Below are positions 6,419 to 9,281 of a stretch of 9,281 nucleotides of DNA, piece after piece (the first letter of the stretch is position 1; each line of letters begins with the position of its first letter). The notes below the pieces were generated by a model. The model had not been told where the DNA came from and did not search any database. It was given only the letters and a program-made list of their open reading frames with translations. Position numbers and translations under genes: made by a program. The DNA is from an uncultured Candidatus Udaeobacter sp. (GTDB lineage Bacteria; Verrucomicrobiota; Verrucomicrobiia; Chthoniobacterales; UBA10450), in NCBI GenBank assembly GCA_955652715.1, contig CATPBS010000122.1, forward strand, positions 1 through 9,281, given 5' to 3'.

Positions 6419-7261
6419 TCATTGTGAATCGCGCATCCCGACAGAATGAGCTCCGCGATGCCGCCACAACGCGAAAAGTGAAATGAGGATTAGCAATGCG
6501 CCGAACGTGCAGACGATCGCTGCGCCGGAAGGCAAGTCCCACCAGTAGGAAAGAAACAATCCAGCGACGCCGCCTAAAAGCGCGATGAACCAGCCGATCA
6601 GCAAACGGTTCGCGGTTCGCCGGGCCAGATTGATCCCGCAAACCGCGGGGACGATCAAATAACTGAAGACGAGCAGCACGCCTGCGATCCGAACAAAGCT
6701 CGTCACAACCAAACCAAAAACGGCGTAGAAGAAAAAATCCCACCAACGAACGCGCAGTCCCTTCTGATAGGCGCCGTCACGGTCAAACGACACGAGGAGG
6801 AAATTTCTACGAAAAACGAAATGGAAAACACCGACGGCCGCGAATAGCGCGAACCGCTCCCAAACTTCTCGCGGTGTGACCAGCAAAATATTTCCCACGA
6901 GCATGTTTTTAATTTCCTCGTCGCCTTCCGCCGCGCGGCTAAGCAGCAACACTGCCGCGGCTGCCGCTACCACATAGGAAATGCCGATGACGGCTTCCTG
7001 TGGAATTTGGCTTGTCCGTTTCCCCGTCACGGAAAAAATCGCTGCGCCGACGAGCGTGAAGCCGAGCGCAATTCCGAAAGTTGTCCAGCTTTCGAGATCG
7101 AGGTGGAGCAGCACGGCAAGACAAATTCCCAGTGACGCCATTTGAGCCATGGCGATGTCGATGAAGATGATGCCCCGCTGCACGACATGCAGGCCGAGAT
7201 AAACGAGTAACCAGGGCAAAAGCACGCAGGCCACGATTGGCCAAAACATTACCTCCCACAT
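6419..7261 (-). CDS. znuB: ABC-3 family metal ABC transporter permease (ZnuB-type)
   Basis: This 280-residue inner-membrane protein is the channel subunit of a zinc/manganese ABC importer. Family marks are visible in order: YLGLHVVQRGIIFIDIAMAQ and ASLGI at residues 21-46, matching the RGVxFxDxALAQxAALG signature; IPQEAVIGISY (86-96) at the ATPase-contacting region; the SYLIVPAVCGINLARR helix (200-215); and DLPSGAAIV (242-250), close to the conserved DLPSGPxIV. Eight or so membrane segments are evident. The ATG at 7259-7261 lies 2 nt after the stop of the binding-protein gene, indicating translational coupling. A second in-frame ATG at 7249 has GGGAGG only 2 nt upstream, too close for a good ribosome site, and the longer N-terminus matches relatives. 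The His/Arg-rich tail (WRHRGAHSVGMRDSQ) is unremarkable. No ATP-binding subunit follows. The symbol is by homology; manganese transport (MntB) cannot be excluded. Confidence 0.88.
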   Translation of the reverse strand: MWEVMFWPIVACVLLPWLLVYLGLHVVQRGIIFIDIAMAQMASLGICLAVLLHLDLESWTTFGIALGFTLVGAAIFSVTGKRTSQIPQEAVIGISYVVAAAAAVLLLSRAAEGDEEIKNMLVGNILLVTPREVWERFALFAAVGVFHFVFRRNFLLVSFDRDGAYQKGLRVRWWDFFFYAVFGLVVTSFVRIAGVLLVFSYLIVPAVCGINLARRTANRLLIGWFIALLGGVAGLFLSYWWDLPSGAAIVCTFGALLILISLFALWRHRGAHSVGMRDSQ

Positions 7262-7263
7262 AG

Positions 7264-8163
7264 CTATTTCAACGCGGCAGCCAATCGCGAGACAAGGGTG
7301 TCGATCAACTTTACATAACTGTCCGTTCCGGGCAGGCCGCCTGGGAATTGCGAAAAGTCGACAACTTTCGCGCCGGTCGCGCTCGCCACTTTCTCAGCAA
7401 TCCGTCGGTCGTGAAACGGCTCGACAATGATCGCTTTGATGTGCTGCGCTTTCATTTGCGCGATTACTTCGGCGAGATGCGAAGGCGAAGGTGGAATTCC
7501 GGGCTTCGGCTCGAGGAAAATGTCGATGTTTAAACCGAAACGGTGCGCGAAGTACGGCCAGGAATCGTGATACGCCACGACATGTTGGCCTTGAAATGGC
7601 AGCATCGCCGCGCCCCACTCCTGTAGTTTCGCGTTGGTCGTCGCCTCGAATTTCTTGTAGTTCGCCTCGTAAAATGCGGCATTCGCCGGATCGAGGGCGG
7701 AAAACGATTGCGCGATATGCTGAGCGGTCGCTTTCGCGATGATCGGATCGACCGTGAAATGCGGGTTGCCGAGCGCGTGCACGTCCCCCGCAGCGCGCGT
7801 CACGTTTGCGGGCACATTCATGAGACGAATTCCCTGGGAAGCCTGAACGCGTCCCGGTTTGCCGATTTCGATTTTCGGATTGCGCGCGTTTTGCAAAAGC
7901 GGCGGCAGCCATCCAAGCTCCAGCTCGGCGCCGCCATCGATCAGGACATCGGCGTTGCGCAGCGAGACCACAAAACTCGGTCGCGCATCAACGAAGTGCG
8001 GATCTTCCGTAGGTTTCGCCAGAACGATTACGTTGACTTTATCGCCGCCAATTTCACGGGCGAGCGATCCGAAGTCAGGCAAAGTCGCGACGACGTTTAG
8101 TTTCGCCTGCGCCGCGAAAGCGCAGGTGAGGAGTGTGAACAGGATTAACAGAATTTTCTTCAT
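7264..8163 (-). CDS. znuA: Periplasmic zinc-type ABC substrate-binding protein
   Basis: This 299-residue protein is a cluster 9 (ZnuA/TroA/PsaA) metal-binding lipoprotein-like or periplasmic component that captures Zn2+ or Mn2+ for the ABC permease. An N-terminal signal peptide (MKKILLILFTLLTCAFAAQA) is followed by the mature start KLNVVATLP. The four metal-site positions are present: DPHFVDARPS (H56), NPHFTVDP (H135), VAYHDSWPYF (H199) and VVDFSQFPGG (D269). Histidine at the third position is typical of zinc proteins, while manganese proteins usually have glutamate there. The His/Asp-rich loop found in E. coli ZnuA is absent. I chose the ATG at 8161-8163 because it begins the signal peptide exactly and lies 4 nt after the stop of the preceding gene; the upstream in-frame start at 8184 would overlap that gene. 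The gene is followed at 2 nt by its permease. Confidence 0.92.
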   Translation of the reverse strand: MKKILLILFTLLTCAFAAQAKLNVVATLPDFGSLAREIGGDKVNVIVLAKPTEDPHFVDARPSFVVSLRNADVLIDGGAELELGWLPPLLQNARNPKIEIGKPGRVQASQGIRLMNVPANVTRAAGDVHALGNPHFTVDPIIAKATAQHIAQSFSALDPANAAFYEANYKKFEATTNAKLQEWGAAMLPFQGQHVVAYHDSWPYFAHRFGLNIDIFLEPKPGIPPSPSHLAEVIAQMKAQHIKAIIVEPFHDRRIAEKVASATGAKVVDFSQFPGGLPGTDSYVKLIDTLVSRLAAALK

Positions 8164-8167
8164 GTGT

Positions 8168-9281
8168 TCAAAATTTGTGGGCACCGTGAGAACCGAGGAT
8201 GAATTCGAACTGGAGAAAGAGCGAATCGACTTCGCGCTCCGACAGGAAAAAGTTTTCCTCGAGGAAATCGTGATTGTACTGCAAGCGGAATTTCGAAAAT
8301 TCAGTCGGATACCAAGTCAGATTCGCAGAGATCCGAGAGCGTGATTGTCGATCCAAGTCGTCGGTAAACTCGGAATTCTGCATGTGTACATAGTCGCCCC
8401 GAATGCCGGCGACCCATCCTTTTTTGAATCCCCAAAGAACCTGCGAATACAGTCCCCAATCGTGAAACGTTTCCGCGACTGGAAATGAGTCATTCGCGCC
8501 ACGTCCGGCTTCGAATCGGCGATACATGAATTCGGTCTGCCATTTCACAAACGGAAAGCCCCCTTCTGCATGGGAGCTTTTCCACTTGTAAAGAAGATCC
8601 GCGCCGTAAATCTGAGTTCGCGAATTTGCGCCCGTCTCATTGGAGCCAAATGCACCCGAAACGCCAGCCAACACTACTTGCGTTGGACTAAGGTCGACAG
8701 AGTTTTCCCACCGAGGTATCCAGACGAAATCCTGCAAGCCGCGCGCTTCACGGTCGGTCGTAATGCGGTCGAAAAACATTCCGTTGTCACCAGGATTCCG
8801 AAACGAAAATCCTGTGCTGCCGCGTCCGTTTTGCGACGCAAAGATCAGTTGTGAATACCACGGTAGAGGCAACGTCCAGGAACCTTGGGCTCCAACGCCG
8901 CGCAACCCGTCGGGCCCCAAAAATAAGCCGTTGACGAGAGGCGTGTCTGCGAAGTCCCAAGTGTGCGGATGCGTCGGGTTCAGCCGGCCGAACGCGGCGA
9001 AAAATTGTCCGCCTTTTAATTGCAAGTTGAATGGCAGGCTAGTTGTTTGCATGAAAGCCTCTTCGACTTCGACCGAAGTTTGATTGTCGTTATCCAATTT
9101 GAAGACGATGTTCGCGAACCCTTCGAAGTACGGATCGACTGCGCCGTCCAACGCGAGCTCGATGTTACGCGCGTTGAACCCGCGCTGTTGCGGATCATGA
9201 TCGCCCACTTCGATGTGATCAAGGTCCCGCGCGCTGGAGTAGGCGAGCGCAAACAAGCCGTCGAACGAAATGTTCATGTAA
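8168..9281 (-). CDS. Outer-membrane beta-barrel protein linked to zinc uptake (N-terminus cut)
   Basis: The frame is open to the window edge: the first ATG at 9275-9277 is preceded in frame by TAC, and the visible N-terminus (MNISFDGLFALAYSS) already looks like the first barrel strand, so the signal peptide lies outside. The 369 visible residues have alternating hydrophobic and aromatic strands with charged loops and no transmembrane helices, as in a porin-like barrel. Conserved-looking blocks are DPYFEGFANIVFK (48-60), VEEAFMQTTSLP (71-82) and GGQFFAAFGRLNPTHPHTWD (89-108). The C-terminus has a typical final strand (SLFLQFEFIL) and then the tail GSHGAHKF. I recall related proteins beside metal ABC genes, sometimes labelled zinc-regulated outer-membrane receptors, but no TonB box or plug domain can be seen here. 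The 4-nt spacing to the binding-protein gene argues that it delivers the same metal across the outer membrane. Confidence 0.8.
   Translation of the reverse strand, partial: YMNISFDGLFALAYSSARDLDHIEVGDHDPQQRGFNARNIELALDGAVDPYFEGFANIVFKLDNDNQTSVEVEEAFMQTTSLPFNLQLKGGQFFAAFGRLNPTHPHTWDFADTPLVNGLFLGPDGLRGVGAQGSWTLPLPWYSQLIFASQNGRGSTGFSFRNPGDNGMFFDRITTDREARGLQDFVWIPRWENSVDLSPTQVVLAGVSGAFGSNETGANSRTQIYGADLLYKWKSSHAEGGFPFVKWQTEFMYRRFEAGRGANDSFPVAETFHDWGLYSQVLWGFKKGWVAGIRGDYVHMQNSEFTDDLDRQSRSRISANLTWYPTEFSKFRLQYNHDFLEENFFLSEREVDSLFLQFEFILGSHGAHKF

Noticed and set aside
6350..6421. Possible stop-codon readthrough or selenocysteine insertion joining the permease to the following 22 in-frame codons
   Set aside because: The permease ends at the length usual for its family, the extension resembles a barrel strand rather than a membrane protein tail, and no SECIS-like structure is apparent. 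The shared frame has a one-in-three chance of occurring by accident.
6345..6746. A 133-codon minus-strand frame overlapping the end of the permease gene
   Set aside because: It runs in a different frame through the conserved C-terminal half of the permease, and its product is Arg/Phe-rich without family features.

Overview
The window reads as a stretch of bacterial chromosome with every gene on the minus strand, so transcription runs from position 9281 down to 1. The organism is probably a Verrucomicrobiota, perhaps a soil Chthoniobacterales-type lineage. That is an inference from the style of the BioB and LysA proteins, the weak or absent Shine-Dalgarno sequences, and the short palindromic and AATCGAAAAT-type repeats between genes. 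No rRNA or marker gene in the window settles it. I found no convincing gene on the plus strand, no tRNA, no CRISPR array and no transposase.

Layout in order of transcription. (1) 9281-6419 is a tight metal-import operon: an outer-membrane beta-barrel protein (N-terminus beyond the window), a zinc-type periplasmic binding protein 4 nt after it, and an ABC-3 family (ZnuB-type) permease 2 nt after that. The ABC ATPase is absent. (2) 6418-6350 carries what looks like the 23-codon C-terminal relic of another outer-membrane barrel protein. (3) 6316-2539 holds three more metal transporters: a P1B-type ATPase with an aberrant CPx motif, a ZIP-family transporter and a CDF-family (CzcD/ZitB-like) efflux protein. 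(4) 2506-1082 is lysA, encoding diaminopimelate decarboxylase, with a palindromic repeat element inserted in frame into its coding sequence. (5) 981-280 encodes a secreted protein of unrecognised family with a His/Cys arrangement resembling clan CD (caspase-like) peptidases. (6) 232-1 is the start of bioB.

The upper two thirds form a metal homeostasis island. An outer-membrane protein and ABC components probably bring zinc (possibly manganese) inward, a ZIP protein would mediate uptake across the inner membrane, and the CDF protein and P-type ATPase would expel excess metal. No regulator of the Zur, MntR, ArsR or MerR families lies in the window, and I found no clear binding site for one. The lower third is biosynthetic (lysine/peptidoglycan and biotin) with the caspase-like gene between. 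The points most worth attention are the repeat inside lysA, the caspase-like secreted protein, the P-type ATPase lacking the proline of its ion-binding motif, the relic of an outer-membrane protein, and the missing ABC ATPase.
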